Assembly: GCA_964634885.1 (NCBI GenBank)
Contig: CAZWLN010000016.1
Location: 1-64,000, forward strand
Direction of reading: 5' to 3'
DNA: 64,000 nucleotides
DNA from: DAINRZ01 sp964634885
GTDB taxonomy: Bacteria; Bacteroidota; Ignavibacteria; Kapaibacteriales; UBA2268
A model generated the notes under the pieces. The model did no database searches, was not told the DNA's origin, and saw only the letters and a program-made list of their open reading frames with translations. Position numbers and translations under genes: made by a program. Shown piece after piece: positions 35,536 to 46,400 of the stretch. The stretch's first letter is position 1. Each line of letters opens with the position of its first letter.

Positions 35536-36381
35536 ATGAAAACACATTACACTTTATTTGCTGCCGTGCTAATCATCTGCACTCTGATGATACCGGTTTC
35601 TGCCACTGCCGGCGAGCCGTTGGATTATTACTTTTACGGCTGCTTAAACGGAGCTGTCGGCATGCCATCCTATGATTGCAACGCCATTAACAACTCTTTG
35701 ACAGCAGGTAATTACCCGGCATTGCCTAAAAAGCAGTATTATCTATTCGAAATTAGTTCGCAACTACGCGGAGGCTTTTTACAAACATTCGATTCAAAAG
35801 ACGGGAGTTCCTATTCAACAGTCGGGATTAGTTTTACGACATCGCTCGATGAAAAAAAGAGTGAGCTGTGGCAGAACGGTACATATCTCGGCAATTCAAT
35901 GATTACCGGCAATTCGTTGAATTTTTTCACAGGATTTAATATAAATATCTTCGAAACACTCTCTCTTCACCCCTATTTAATTTTGGGCGTCAACAATGCC
36001 GAATTGGTTTTGAGCAGGCGAAGTAACAGCGTCCAATCCATCGGCGAAGCCCTTAATGACACTGTTAACCTGAAGGAACTGAATATGAACGGTTTTACGA
36101 TAGGAGCCGGATTGTCTCTGCAATACAAAATAATAACAAATGAAGAGATCAGGGACACAATTTACAAATTCGATTCATGTTCCTGCTTCAGTAAATACAA
36201 CCTGATCAACAAGAACTATCTGACAATAGGTGTCGATGCGTCTTACAATTTCTTTTCCTCAGAACATTGGTATTATGGCACCGGAAAGATCAGAGACCTG
36301 GATTGGGACTTTCCCAAAGGCTTCATCCTGAAAATTCGTATCGGGTTTGAAATGTTCACCGCCTTCAGGAAACTCGAATAG
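35536..36381 (+). CDS. Putative outer-membrane beta-barrel protein
   Basis: 281 residues with a signal peptide (cleavage after SATAG) and many amphipathic strands in the mature part (YYLFEISSQLRGGFLQTF, YSTVGISFTTSL, LHPYLILGVNN, FTIGAGLSLQYKI, YLTIGVDASYNFF, FILKIRIGFEMF). This suggests a small barrel of about 8-10 strands. No named family is recognised. It is monocistronic, after a long AT-rich upstream region. Confidence 0.65.
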   Translation: MKTHYTLFAAVLIICTLMIPVSATAGEPLDYYFYGCLNGAVGMPSYDCNAINNSLTAGNYPALPKKQYYLFEISSQLRGGFLQTFDSKDGSSYSTVGISFTTSLDEKKSELWQNGTYLGNSMITGNSLNFFTGFNINIFETLSLHPYLILGVNNAELVLSRRSNSVQSIGEALNDTVNLKELNMNGFTIGAGLSLQYKIITNEEIRDTIYKFDSCSCFSKYNLINKNYLTIGVDASYNFFSSEHWYYGTGKIRDLDWDFPKGFILKIRIGFEMFTAFRKLE

Positions 36382-36677
36382 ACGGCAACAGACAATCCTC
36401 GGGCACAATTCATTACAAAGTCGGCATTAACCGGATAACAGATAAAAATAAAACAAAAAATTTGTAAAAAATTTGAAAAATTTTCACTTATTATATAATA
36501 TGCTAAAATAGTTTTATTCCATATTCGATTAATACCGAAAATTAGATTTTTTCTTTGACATAAATGAAATGGGTTGCAATAATGCAGCAACTGTAGTATT
36601 TTTGCCGGAATTTTTGAAGAAAGAACTGATTAACAAAGAAAAATAATATTTATCAATAATTATGAACTGAGGTCATT

Positions 36678-36917
36678 ATGTTTTGGACACCTGAATTAGC
36701 AGCCTACCTGGAAGACGCTCCCTGGCCTGCAACAAAAGAAGAATTGTTTGACTATGCAAGCAGAACCGGCTGCCCTCAACAGGTATTGGATAATCTTTCC
36801 GAATTGGATGATACCGACGAACTCATCGAAGGCATGGAGGATCTGTGGCCCGAGTATGAAGACATCTCCAACGAGGAATACTTCTACAATGACGATGAAG
36901 AAGAACAATACTTCTAA
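36678..36917 (+). CDS. DUF2795 domain protein
   Basis: 79 residues. AYLEDAPWPATKEELFDYAS, followed by CPQQVLDNLSELDD, matches DUF2795, small helical domains that keep a conserved WPATK-like segment. The tail is highly acidic (NDDEEEQYF). Its function is unknown. It has its own terminator 20 bases after the stop; GAGGTC precedes the ATG. The 295-base gap upstream is AT-rich with no visible gene. Confidence 0.8.
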   Translation: MFWTPELAAYLEDAPWPATKEELFDYASRTGCPQQVLDNLSELDDTDELIEGMEDLWPEYEDISNEEYFYNDDEEEQYF

Positions 36918-36939
36918 ATTATAAATTTCCACGGTGAAG

Positions 36940-36966
36940 GAGGCTGTCTAAGGGCAGCCTTTTTTG
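36940..36966 (+). terminator. Rho-independent terminator of the DUF2795 gene
   Basis: AGGCTGTC, a short loop and GGGCAGCCT, then seven T. Confidence 0.85.
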
Positions 36967-37026
36967 TTTTCACTATTTTTTGATATTATTGTAAAAATTG
37001 AATTGCTCTGTATAAATAATCGTTTT

Positions 37027-39438
37027 ATGTCGTTAAGAAAAATATTTGATAAACTCATAATCACGGTTCTCTTACTGATGGCGACAGGCAACCAAATGTC
37101 GGCGCAACCCGGGGATTCTGCCGCCCTTTCAGAAGAGAGGATATACATCAGGGGGCTGAACGAAAAGGTTTTCCAGTCTTACGACAAACCCCACCAGTAT
37201 GAGATCAACGACATCATCATCACCGGCAATAACAACTACAGCTACGATGAACTGATTGACAGGATGCTGACGCGTAAAACCGAAAGAAGTTTCCCCCACA
37301 ATCTCTTCCTTACGTTCTACAAGGAAAGCAAAAAAACTCCACTACCCTCGAAATTAGTCAATTCTTTTGCGTCTATCGTCAAAACCATGGAAAACGAAGT
37401 GTCCTATTACGAAAGAGGGCTCATCGAACAGGACATGATCTCCCTCAAAGAGTTCTACAACATGAACGGCTTCCACGATGCCGAGGTCAGCTACCTCTTC
37501 AGGGGCGATTCTGCCGACAGGACCAATGTCATGGTGATTATCATCGAAGAAAAACAAAGGTACCTCATCGGGTCCATTAACTACACCGGCATCGACACCC
37601 TGCCCGCAGTACTGCTGGAAAGCATCGACGACAGGAGAAAACTGGGAGTGGGAAAGCCTTTCAGCGAAGAGTTGCTTCTGGAAGAAGTGTCACAGATATA
37701 CAGGATACTGAAAAACAACGGTTATTTCTACAGCAATCTCGAAATCCAGCCTGTAAAGGTCAATAAAGACTTACATCTTGACTCGATTACAGTCAATTTC
37801 TATCCCGGCAAAAGGATGAAGATCTCTGCCGTCAACTTCATCGACAGTACCAAAGGACAGGATCTGGTCGGTTCTGCCATGAAAAGAAAGCAGTTGGAGA
37901 TCGACTCCGGGGACTGGTACAGCCTCAACGATATTAATAAATCCCAGAGCAACCTCTATTCACTCGGAACATTCGATGTCGTTTCCATCGACACCTCTTC
38001 ACTGTTTGAACCGATGACCGATTCGACACTGGCCCTGAAAGCCTTCCTGCAATACCGTAAACAGCAGGAGTGGGGGTTGAGCTTTTTTGCCAATGTAACA
38101 ACAGAGAATACATACAACGCCGGCATCGAGGCGAGCTTCCTTCACAGGAACATATTCGGTGCAGCGCAAACATTCAAGCCCTTCCTGAGAATTACAGGCA
38201 AGGACATCAACAATATCCTCGACAAGGGCTTCAACCTGGACTATGAAGGCCAGGCAGGCTTCAGTTTTGCCCAGCCCCTCATCAGCGTCATCGACGGCGC
38301 CAGGCTGTCGATGGTGGTGCAGCCTTCATGGTATTACCAGAGAATCAGCAGCGGACTGATAATCAACACTTTTTCCGTACCGGTCAGGTTCCCCATCAAG
38401 CTACACAGCAACACTTTCTTCAACAACCTGAATGTTGACTTCATCCTGGAAAGCCAGACGCCTAAGAATCTGGCAGCCATCAGGAGTACGGCGCTTTCGA
38501 AAGCAGGTACCACTTACAGGGATACTCTCGCAACCCTTAGCTCGCTTGAAATGGCTGAGAGGCTCGACAAAGCCTTCAAAGGGCAGAGTACATACCTGAC
38601 GGCAAACCTGCTGGGTGTGTCGGTTACGGGCGACAGCCGCAATGACCCTTTTGCTCCGAGGAAAGGCCATTTTACTTCCATCGACTACGAAGGTTACAAT
38701 CCGGTACTGCTGGGAGCATTAAAAGCATTCGGCGCCGACAGGTCCACAGAAAAGAACTGGCTCGGTACAGCGAATTTCCACAAACTCTCGTTTACCGGTT
38801 TCTGGTTCATCCCCGGAAGCCGTAATGTGGTTTACGCCATTAAGCTCAGAATCGGACACATCATCTGGAACAATGATTCCAGTAACAATAAGTACAGCTA
38901 TATACCCTTTGACAGGCAGTTCTTCTGCGGCGGTGCGAACAGCGTCAGGGGCTGGCCTTCGAGACGCCTTCATTACAATCCCCTCAATGAATTCTACGAC
39001 ATTGCAAACGAAGCCGAAAGGGAGCGGGCTTTTCTCCGCTATGATTTTGTCGGCGGACTGAGCATCATCGAAGGCAGCTTCGAGTGGCGGTTCAAGTTCA
39101 TCAAACCGGCAGGCTCGACCTCTTCGCTGATGAACGCCCTTGAGAACTTCGGCGTAGCCTGTTTCCTCGACTACGGCAATTCTTTCAGCTGGGCTTCCAT
39201 ACAGGATTCGTCCAACACTTTCTTCGGCAAATACAAACCCGGCCTGTTGGATTACATCAAGGGCATCGCCGTTTCTGCCGGCTTCGGCATACGCTACGAC
39301 ACACCCGTCGGCCCTGTCAGGCTTGACTTTGCCGTTCCCGTTCATTACCCTACAAACAAATCGGGAGGATGGATATTTAACAGACAGGCTGCTCTCTCAA
39401 ATTACCAGATACATATTGCCCTCGGAAACTCGTTCTGA
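37027..39438 (+). CDS. Omp85/BamA-like outer-membrane protein with POTRA domains
   Basis: About 803 residues. A signal peptide (ending NQMSA) is followed by several POTRA-like modules (INDIIITGNNNYSYDELIDR, RYLIGSINYTGIDTLPAVLL, MKISAVNFIDSTKG) and then a 16-strand barrel from about 370, with the loop-6 signature CGGANSVRGWPSRRL. It ends in Phe (IHIALGNSF). This is the layout of BamA/TamA proteins that insert outer-membrane proteins. Whether it is the housekeeping BamA or a paralogue cannot be told. Start 37027 (MSLRKIF) is taken because the longer frame begins inside the preceding terminator. Confidence 0.88.
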   Translation: MSLRKIFDKLIITVLLLMATGNQMSAQPGDSAALSEERIYIRGLNEKVFQSYDKPHQYEINDIIITGNNNYSYDELIDRMLTRKTERSFPHNLFLTFYKESKKTPLPSKLVNSFASIVKTMENEVSYYERGLIEQDMISLKEFYNMNGFHDAEVSYLFRGDSADRTNVMVIIIEEKQRYLIGSINYTGIDTLPAVLLESIDDRRKLGVGKPFSEELLLEEVSQIYRILKNNGYFYSNLEIQPVKVNKDLHLDSITVNFYPGKRMKISAVNFIDSTKGQDLVGSAMKRKQLEIDSGDWYSLNDINKSQSNLYSLGTFDVVSIDTSSLFEPMTDSTLALKAFLQYRKQQEWGLSFFANVTTENTYNAGIEASFLHRNIFGAAQTFKPFLRITGKDINNILDKGFNLDYEGQAGFSFAQPLISVIDGARLSMVVQPSWYYQRISSGLIINTFSVPVRFPIKLHSNTFFNNLNVDFILESQTPKNLAAIRSTALSKAGTTYRDTLATLSSLEMAERLDKAFKGQSTYLTANLLGVSVTGDSRNDPFAPRKGHFTSIDYEGYNPVLLGALKAFGADRSTEKNWLGTANFHKLSFTGFWFIPGSRNVVYAIKLRIGHIIWNNDSSNNKYSYIPFDRQFFCGGANSVRGWPSRRLHYNPLNEFYDIANEAERERAFLRYDFVGGLSIIEGSFEWRFKFIKPAGSTSSLMNALENFGVACFLDYGNSFSWASIQDSSNTFFGKYKPGLLDYIKGIAVSAGFGIRYDTPVGPVRLDFAVPVHYPTNKSGGWIFNRQAALSNYQIHIALGNSF

Positions 39439-39459
39439 CAGGCTTTCCCGTTACTTCCC

Positions 39460-42198
39460 CTACAATATCTTAGCCCGGAGGTTCTCAATGATTTCAGGGA
39501 ATCGGGCCAGGGTGGACTTGATATTATTCAGGTCAAAATTATCCGTATGCAGTTTAAGCTGCATGGAATACCTGCTTAAGGATGAGATCTCATAGGCTTC
39601 GGCAATTAAAGCCAGGTTATTGGAGAATGTTTTGATGGAACCGATACGCTGCACATTAAGGAGGGAATTGTACTCGGGAACGATGTCGCGTTCGATTGCA
39701 ATGAGCGCTTCCTTCAGCTTCAGGGGATCGACAGCGTCCTCTGCTTCATGTTTCACCGGCGGGACAGCCCCTTCGCCATGCTCTATTGCCGCCGGTTTGT
39801 CATATTTGATATATTTCATCAGCTCGAGCATCAGTAGGTTTTTATTGACGGGTTTCGTAAGGTATCCGTCAAATCCCGACTCCCTGATCTTCTTTTCGTC
39901 GCTTTTCATTGCCGACGCTGTCAGAGCAATAACAGGTATCGACTTAGTTTCAGCCCTGGACTTCAGGTTTCGGACTACGTCGTAACCGGTCATGTCCGGC
40001 AGCCTGATGTCGAGGAATACCAGGTCGGGATGCAGCCTGCCGGCGCTTTCGATGGCGCTGCTGCCGTTGTCGGCTTCGTGAATCGACAAGCCGGTACCGC
40101 TGAGGTATTCGACCACTAATTGCCGGTTGGTATCGACGTCGTCAACAAGCAGTAAGTTTGAAGGACGGAAGACAACCGACCCGGTGGCGAAGTCAGGCAC
40201 TCCATTGGTGTCGGAATTTAACATGTCGGCAATTTTCACGTTATCGAGAATGACGCTGAAGGTACTGCCCCGGTTCAATTCGGATTCGACTTCAATCCTG
40301 CCATGCATCATCTCTACCAGCCGTTTGGTAATGCTCAGGCCCAGACCTGTACCGCCGTAGAACTTATTCTTCTGGCCTGCCTGCTGCCTGAAGGCCTCGA
40401 AGATTATCTCCTTCTGGTTGGGAGCAATGCCGATGCCGGTGTCAATCACTTTAATCACCAGCGATACTTCCGTATCTTTCAGGGAGGTAATGTCAGCCTT
40501 CAGAGCAATTTTTCCTGTCTGGGTGAATTTGACGGCGTTTCCCATCAAATTGACAAGGACCTGGCGGAGCCTCGTCTCGTCGAGCATGAGCGCATGGGGG
40601 ATGGCGTCGTCTGTTGCCATCTCGAAATGAAGCCGTTTCTCGTTGATACCCAGGACGAAAATGCTCCTGATCTCTTCAAACAAATCCCTCAGGTTGACAG
40701 GTTCGACGTCCAGTTCCAGTTTACCTGCTTCAATCTTCGACAGGTCAAGTATGTCGTTTATCAGCGTAAGCAGGCTTTTGCCACTGGCGATTATCGAGGA
40801 AATATAGGTTTTGTCTTTCTGGTCGGAAATCCTTTTGCTCAGCAGGTCGCTGAAGCCGAGGATGGCATTCATGGGAGTTCGTATTTCATGGGACATGTTT
40901 GCAAGGAACTCTGTCTTGAAACTATTCGCCATCTCTGCTTTTTCTTTTTCCCCCTGCAGTTCGGTGTTCTTTTCTGCAAGCGCTTCAGAGTGTTTTTTCC
41001 TGATGTTGTACCTGTAAACGAAGAACAGTGCAACAATCGACACTAAGGCGATTATCGAACCATAGAGTATGCCCTGGTTCCTGAGCAGTTCTTCTTTCCT
41101 CCGGGTAAGCTCCTTCTGGTACTCCACGTCGGCCTGCAATTTCTCGTTGTGTTCCCTGTCTTTGACCAAAGACAGAGAATCGATCTTCAGTTTTTGGTTC
41201 AATTGGAGTATGGAATCCTGTTTCAGGTCGATTGAAGTGGACTGCATTGTGAGAATGAGCCTGTTGATCTTCTCATTTTTAATCAGGTCCTGGTTGATGT
41301 GCCAGGCAATCCTCAGGGAGTCGCGTAGCTTCTTCTCCAGCAGGGTATCGATGGTAAACGACTGTCTGCGTATCCGTGTTTCCCGTTCTTCAATCTCGCT
41401 TTTCTTCCTGCCCAATTCAGTCGTATAATTCTCAATGATGGTTTCTTTCCGGTCCAGTTCCTTGTTTTTCTGTTCCAGTTGCTCACTCATCTCCTTTACT
41501 TTCCTGTTGAAAGCGGAGTCGCTGGAACTTAAGATATTCTCCAACTGTTTACTGATATTTATTCCCGGGGCGGCAGCTTCGGAGATAGCCTTCAGGTTGT
41601 TAATACTTTTAGCCATTGCCGCTGTGTCTTTCAGTTCCTCTTTGAGTTTAATCGACCGGAGAAAGTATTCCGACGCCAGTGAAGAATTGTTTTTCTTGTA
41701 ATAGAGGCTGCCGATGTTATTAAGGACAGTGGCCTCGCCCTTCCTGTCTCCGGTCTCCTGCTTCAGGTTCAGAGCCAGGAAGTAGTATCTCAGAGCCTCA
41801 TCGTACTTCTCCTCATCGTGCAATATCCAGCCGATTTCCGTATAGGTAGAAGAAAGGTTAAGTTTGTCGCCCGTCCTCTGCTGCAGCCTTGCCAGCATCA
41901 GGTAATTGTCGAGGGCATTCTCGGGGTTGCCGTTGTCCTCGAAGCCACGTGCAAGGTTGTACAGGGAGTTGATAATTGCCGTAGTGTCCTTAAGGGTCAA
42001 CGAGGCTTTAAGCGCCAGGTTGGCGTACTTAATCCTTTCAGCCGGCGAAATGGCCCGGTACAGGTACGCAATCCTGTTCAGGACAGCAGGTTTTCCGGCC
42101 AAAGGCACACCTTCCACCAGCCTCTTCAGGCTGTCGAGTTCATTGCCTGCCAGTAAAACGACAGGAAATAATATCATTATGAAAATGAGTTTTTTCAT
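39460..42198 (-). CDS. TPR hybrid sensor histidine kinase with intact receiver
   Basis: Signal sequence (MKKLIFIMILFPVVLLAG), five to six TPR repeats in the periplasm (about 20-215, e.g. GWILHDEEKYDEALRYYFLA), a long coiled coil (about 240-380) and a membrane helix (GSIIALVSIVALFFVYRYNI). Then HisKA with FLANMSHEIRTPMNAILGF and HATPase_c with NLMGNAVKF, DTGIGI and GGTGLGLSI. The receiver is complete: LLLVDDVDTN, phospho-acceptor in VFLDIRLPDMTGYD and Lys in LTKPVN. A helical C-terminal tail follows, the size of an Hpt domain but lacking an AHxLKG histidine motif. It is the last gene of the six-gene signalling operon, 25 bases behind the REC-PP2C gene. Confidence 0.93.
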   Translation of the reverse strand: MKKLIFIMILFPVVLLAGNELDSLKRLVEGVPLAGKPAVLNRIAYLYRAISPAERIKYANLALKASLTLKDTTAIINSLYNLARGFEDNGNPENALDNYLMLARLQQRTGDKLNLSSTYTEIGWILHDEEKYDEALRYYFLALNLKQETGDRKGEATVLNNIGSLYYKKNNSSLASEYFLRSIKLKEELKDTAAMAKSINNLKAISEAAAPGINISKQLENILSSSDSAFNRKVKEMSEQLEQKNKELDRKETIIENYTTELGRKKSEIEERETRIRRQSFTIDTLLEKKLRDSLRIAWHINQDLIKNEKINRLILTMQSTSIDLKQDSILQLNQKLKIDSLSLVKDREHNEKLQADVEYQKELTRRKEELLRNQGILYGSIIALVSIVALFFVYRYNIRKKHSEALAEKNTELQGEKEKAEMANSFKTEFLANMSHEIRTPMNAILGFSDLLSKRISDQKDKTYISSIIASGKSLLTLINDILDLSKIEAGKLELDVEPVNLRDLFEEIRSIFVLGINEKRLHFEMATDDAIPHALMLDETRLRQVLVNLMGNAVKFTQTGKIALKADITSLKDTEVSLVIKVIDTGIGIAPNQKEIIFEAFRQQAGQKNKFYGGTGLGLSITKRLVEMMHGRIEVESELNRGSTFSVILDNVKIADMLNSDTNGVPDFATGSVVFRPSNLLLVDDVDTNRQLVVEYLSGTGLSIHEADNGSSAIESAGRLHPDLVFLDIRLPDMTGYDVVRNLKSRAETKSIPVIALTASAMKSDEKKIRESGFDGYLTKPVNKNLLMLELMKYIKYDKPAAIEHGEGAVPPVKHEAEDAVDPLKLKEALIAIERDIVPEYNSLLNVQRIGSIKTFSNNLALIAEAYEISSLSRYSMQLKLHTDNFDLNNIKSTLARFPEIIENLRAKIL

Positions 42199-42223
42199 AA
42201 TGTAATTTAGCAATAATTTGATT

Positions 42224-43390
42224 TTATATAAACGATAACTTTAATATTGAAAAATCGTCGTCGAGCTTTTCTTTGTAATAATTCTCGGTGAGGTAGAAGT
42301 AAAGCGTTTCCAGATCAGTAATACCCGGTGCATGGTTCTTTTCCAGGAACAGGGCAAGCGATCGGAGGTCCCACATCGTACCGTCCCGCTTCCTGATCTC
42401 GAAGGCGCCGTCAGAAAAGACATAGAGTACAGAGCCTTTTTGGATCTTAATGCTGCACTCCCTGTAACTGTAATCGGGCAGAGCACCGGTAACGAGATTG
42501 TTACATTCCAGCATAGTTGTCTGGCTGTGGTTGCCGTCGCCGGTAAGCAGAATAGCGGGGTGATGGCCCCCGGCAGAGAACCGGAGCAGGCCGCTGACAG
42601 TGTTGTAAACCCCGTACCAGATTGTAAAGAACATGTCGTCGAAGTCTGCCATCTGGAAGAGCCCGTTAAGACGGTCGAGTACATCGCCCGGTTCGTGGTA
42701 ATCGATATTCACCATGGTACCGAACCTGATGGTGTTCAATATCGACACGGAATGCAGCGCAGATCCCACTCCGTGCCCGCAAACGTCTATCAGGTAGAAG
42801 GCAATGTTCTCATTGTCGAGGTAGTGATAGCCGAAAGTATCGCCGCCCAGTTTGTAGCATGGCTCAAATTTCCAGTTGATACTGAGTCCTTCGCTATCAA
42901 GCTGGCGTGGAAGGAGCGATTTGATGTAACCCGAAGCCTTGTCCAGGTCATCGCTGATAATTTTAAGTTTATCTTCCAGTTCACTGTTCAGGCCGGCCAG
43001 TTCCTCCCTTGCATATTTCAGTTCCAGGTGGGTCCTGACCCTTGCAAGCAATTCTTCCCGGCTGAAGGGCTTTGTTACATAGTCCACTCCACCGGCCGAG
43101 AATCCCCTGACAATGTCGGCCTGGTCTGTCTTTGCCGTCAGGAATATTACCGGGATGTGCCTTGTCTTCTCGTCTGCCTTCAGTCGTTCACAGGTCTCAA
43201 AGCCGTCCATTACCGGCATCATCACATCGAGCAGTATGAGGTCCGGCAGGTCTCCTGTAAGCGAACGCAGGGCTTCTTCACCGTTGGAGGCAATACCTAC
43301 TTCATAGCCTTCATCCATCAGCATACTGCCTAATACCTGAAGATTCTTTACAATGTCGTCAACAATGAAAATATATGCTTTCTTAGTCAT
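42224..43390 (-). CDS. Response regulator with SpoIIE-type PP2C phosphatase output
   Basis: An N-terminal receiver (FIVDDIVKN, phospho-acceptor Asp in LILLDVMMPVMDGFE, YVTKPF), a short coiled coil (about 120-150) and a SpoIIE phosphatase domain with metal-binding Asp in GGDTFGYHYLD, LIDVCGHGVGSALHSV, VFSDGAFE and LDDDFSILKL. It should dephosphorylate a Ser/Thr phosphoprotein under control of receiver phosphorylation. Lying between two hybrid kinases, it is their likely output. It is 19 bases behind the 1089-residue kinase gene. Confidence 0.94.
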   Translation of the reverse strand: MTKKAYIFIVDDIVKNLQVLGSMLMDEGYEVGIASNGEEALRSLTGDLPDLILLDVMMPVMDGFETCERLKADEKTRHIPVIFLTAKTDQADIVRGFSAGGVDYVTKPFSREELLARVRTHLELKYAREELAGLNSELEDKLKIISDDLDKASGYIKSLLPRQLDSEGLSINWKFEPCYKLGGDTFGYHYLDNENIAFYLIDVCGHGVGSALHSVSILNTIRFGTMVNIDYHEPGDVLDRLNGLFQMADFDDMFFTIWYGVYNTVSGLLRFSAGGHHPAILLTGDGNHSQTTMLECNNLVTGALPDYSYRECSIKIQKGSVLYVFSDGAFEIRKRDGTMWDLRSLALFLEKNHAPGITDLETLYFYLTENYYKEKLDDDFSILKLSFI

Positions 43391-43409
43391 CCCCTTTCAA
43401 TTTCCCCTT

Positions 43410-46400
43410 TCAACTCTTTACAAAGTTTGATGCTATCGACTTTATCTCTTCGATCAGGTTGTCATAGTTCTCCATGAGGGAAGTAATGGCGTCGAGTTCG
43501 AGGCTGTCGCACTTGCGCTGGAGCATTTCTCCGTAATCCGACAGCACGCGGAAACGGTAGTCTTTACCCAGGCCGCTCAGCTTCTCGGCAAATTCCTTAA
43601 TGCTGCCGATCATGAATGTATCCATAAGGTCGTCTTTTTCTGCCTTGTATTCGCCTTCGAGCAATCCGAGAATGTGGGGAATGCTGGCCATTAGTTCTTC
43701 CGACAACTCATCCACCCTGGACAGTTCTTCCACCTGGAGTGTTTCTGTCTCCTTCAGCCTGTAGGGAAGGAATTTCATGAGGATGTCAAAGAGGGATTTC
43801 CTGTTGAAAGGCTTGATCAATATCTCTGCAAACTTCTGCCTGATGTTCTCCACTTCTTCTTTCATGGCCGAAGCAGTAAAGGCTACAACGGGGATAGTCT
43901 TGGTGACGGCGTTCCCGTTCAGTGCGTCTTTAGCATTGTAGCCTGTCATGCCCCTCATCTTCAGGGACATAAGTACCAGGTCCGGCTTCTCAGCGATTGC
44001 CATGTCGCAGCCTTCCTGGCCGCTTGTGGCGCCCAGCACCCTGATGTTTGTTTCCTCGAGATAGTCGGTAACCAACTGCCTGTTTTCAGGTTTCTGGTCA
44101 ACAACGAGCAGAGTGGCATGTTCAAATACTACATCATCGATATTAATTGCGGCTTCGGCTTCTTCTTCGCCAATCAGTTCGGTAATCTTCACGCCGGGTA
44201 TCCTCACGGTAAAGACAGAGCCTTTGCCGGCTTCGCTGTCGATGAGTATATCCCCGCCCATTTTCTTAACGAGGCGGAGGGTAATTGTCAGGCCTAAGCC
44301 TGTCCCGCCGAATTCCTTGTGGCTTTGGCCCTTCTGCTGCCTGAAGGATTCGAATATAATTTCTTTTTGGTCGTCAGGAATGCCGATGCCGGTGTCTTCC
44401 ACTTTAATGTCAATGCCAACCTCCTGCCTGTCATCATTCCTGCTGAATACATCAACATAAAGGCCAACGAAACCGGTGCTTGTGAATTTGACGGCATTGC
44501 CCACAAGGTTCACTATTACCTGCCTCAGCCTGTGCTCGTCAAGAAGTACGCCGTCCGGCAGGTTCCCGTCGATCCGGACCTTGAACAGAAGGCCTTTCTC
44601 CGAGATTTTCAGTGAGAATATCTGGCGTATCTCTTCGGCGAGGACACGCAGGTCAAAAGGTGCATACTCGAGATCGAGCTTTCCTGCTTCAATCTTCGAC
44701 AGGTCGAGGATGTCGTTTATCAGGTTCAGCAGGCTGTTGCCGCTGGAAACAATCGAATTGAGGTATTCCCTGTTTTTGTCGCCTTCGATCCTGTTGCGCA
44801 GTAATTCGCTGAATCCCAGGATGGCATTCATCGGAGTACGTATCTCGTGAGACATATTGGCAAGGAATTCGCTCTTGAAGCGGTTGGCAGTTTCCGCAGC
44901 TTCCTTTGCCATTATGATTGCCTGCTCGGCTTTCTTCTGCTCGGTGATGTCCTGGATGATGGCCAGGATGGCCGGATTGCCTTTCAGGTCGATTACTTCG
45001 GCAGTCATCATTACTTCGATGATGTCGCCGCTCTTGTTTTTCATCCGCATCTCATAGCGGGGAAAACCTTTGTTCACTTTGATCAGGTTAACCATTCTCT
45101 CCCGCTCGTCCTGGTCAGCCCAGATCGGCAGGTCCTTGATTTTCTGCCCGAGAACCTCGCGCGGGTCGAGTTGGAACATATGGAAGAAGCTCATGTTGCC
45201 TTCGATGAACCTGCCGTCCGGGAAGGTCGCAAGTGTTGTGGACATCGGGTTCAGGTTAAACATCGAAGAGAACCGCGAGTTACTTTCCATCAGCGATTTC
45301 TCAGAGAGCCTCAGTTTCGTCAGCGCTTCTTCCAGTTCGTTGTTTTTGTCTTCAAGCAGCTTATTGATGCGTTTCTTTTGGAGGTAACTACGGTAGGCAA
45401 CGACAGACAGGGCAATGAAAACCACCGAGATCAGGGCAATCCAGATGATGATGCTCCTCTGCTCCTGAATGTCGGAATCCTGCTGGGACAGCTTCAGGTC
45501 CTTGAGTTCGTTCTCTTTCCTGATGAGCTCGTTCTCTCTTTCCTTCTTTTCAGTCTTGTACTTGATGTCCATTTCCATTATCGCTTTTTGCTTTTCCTGG
45601 TCGAGCAGCAATTCAACCGTCCCGGTATAATTCTTGTAATTCTCGAGGGACTCTTTGTAATTGCCCATTTTGAAATAGACATCCTGGAGGTTGAAATAGA
45701 TGAGTTTAAGCGCGTTCAGTTCGCCTATCTCCAACTGGATGTTCTTGGCTTCGAGCAGCACTTCGAGCGCTTTTTTAAGTTCACCTTTATTGGAGTATAT
45801 CACACCAATGCTGTTCAGGCAGTTCGAGATGCCCGACAGGTCGTTCATCTGCCTGTACAGCTTCAGGGCTTTATTGTAATTGCTGAGAGAAGCTTCGTAT
45901 TCACCGACGTCGAAGAGGAATTTGGCAAGGTTTGTCTGTGAGATGGAGATCTCATTCTTGTTGCCGAGTTCCTCCCTGATTTTCAGTGCCTGGTCAAGGT
46001 ATTTGTATGCCTTGTCGAGTGAATCCGACAGGGTGTAGGCCGAACCGATAAGGTCCATCAGGCCGGCAATTCCAGCCTTATTATTCATTTTCTCGTGTAT
46101 TCTCAGCGACTGGAAATAGTATTCCAGTGCTCTCCCAAGTTCATTTATTGTCCTGTATGTATTCCCGATGTTTGCATAGGTGCTTGCTATGCCGAAGGTA
46201 TCGCGGTTGCGTTCCTGTATTTTCAATGCTCTTTGGAAATTGTCGAGGGCAGATTTGGAGTCGCCGGATTTCTCATACACTTCACCGATGTTGTTAAGGG
46301 TAACGGAATATGAGAAGTCGTCCCTGATGGCGGCATATATCTCGAGAGCCTTGCTGTAATACTTCAGGGCTCCCTGGTAGTCATTGTTCAGCCTCATCAA

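Noticed and set aside
39460..39730. Hpt domain at the end of the hybrid kinase
   Set aside because: The tail is helical and of the right size, but it has no histidine in an AHxLKG-like setting.
42332..43333. 333-codon open frame on the plus strand
   Set aside because: Antisense to the REC-PP2C gene; no domain motif.
44847..45941. 364-codon open frame on the plus strand
   Set aside because: Antisense to the TPR-PAS kinase; long only because of the codon bias of the opposite strand.
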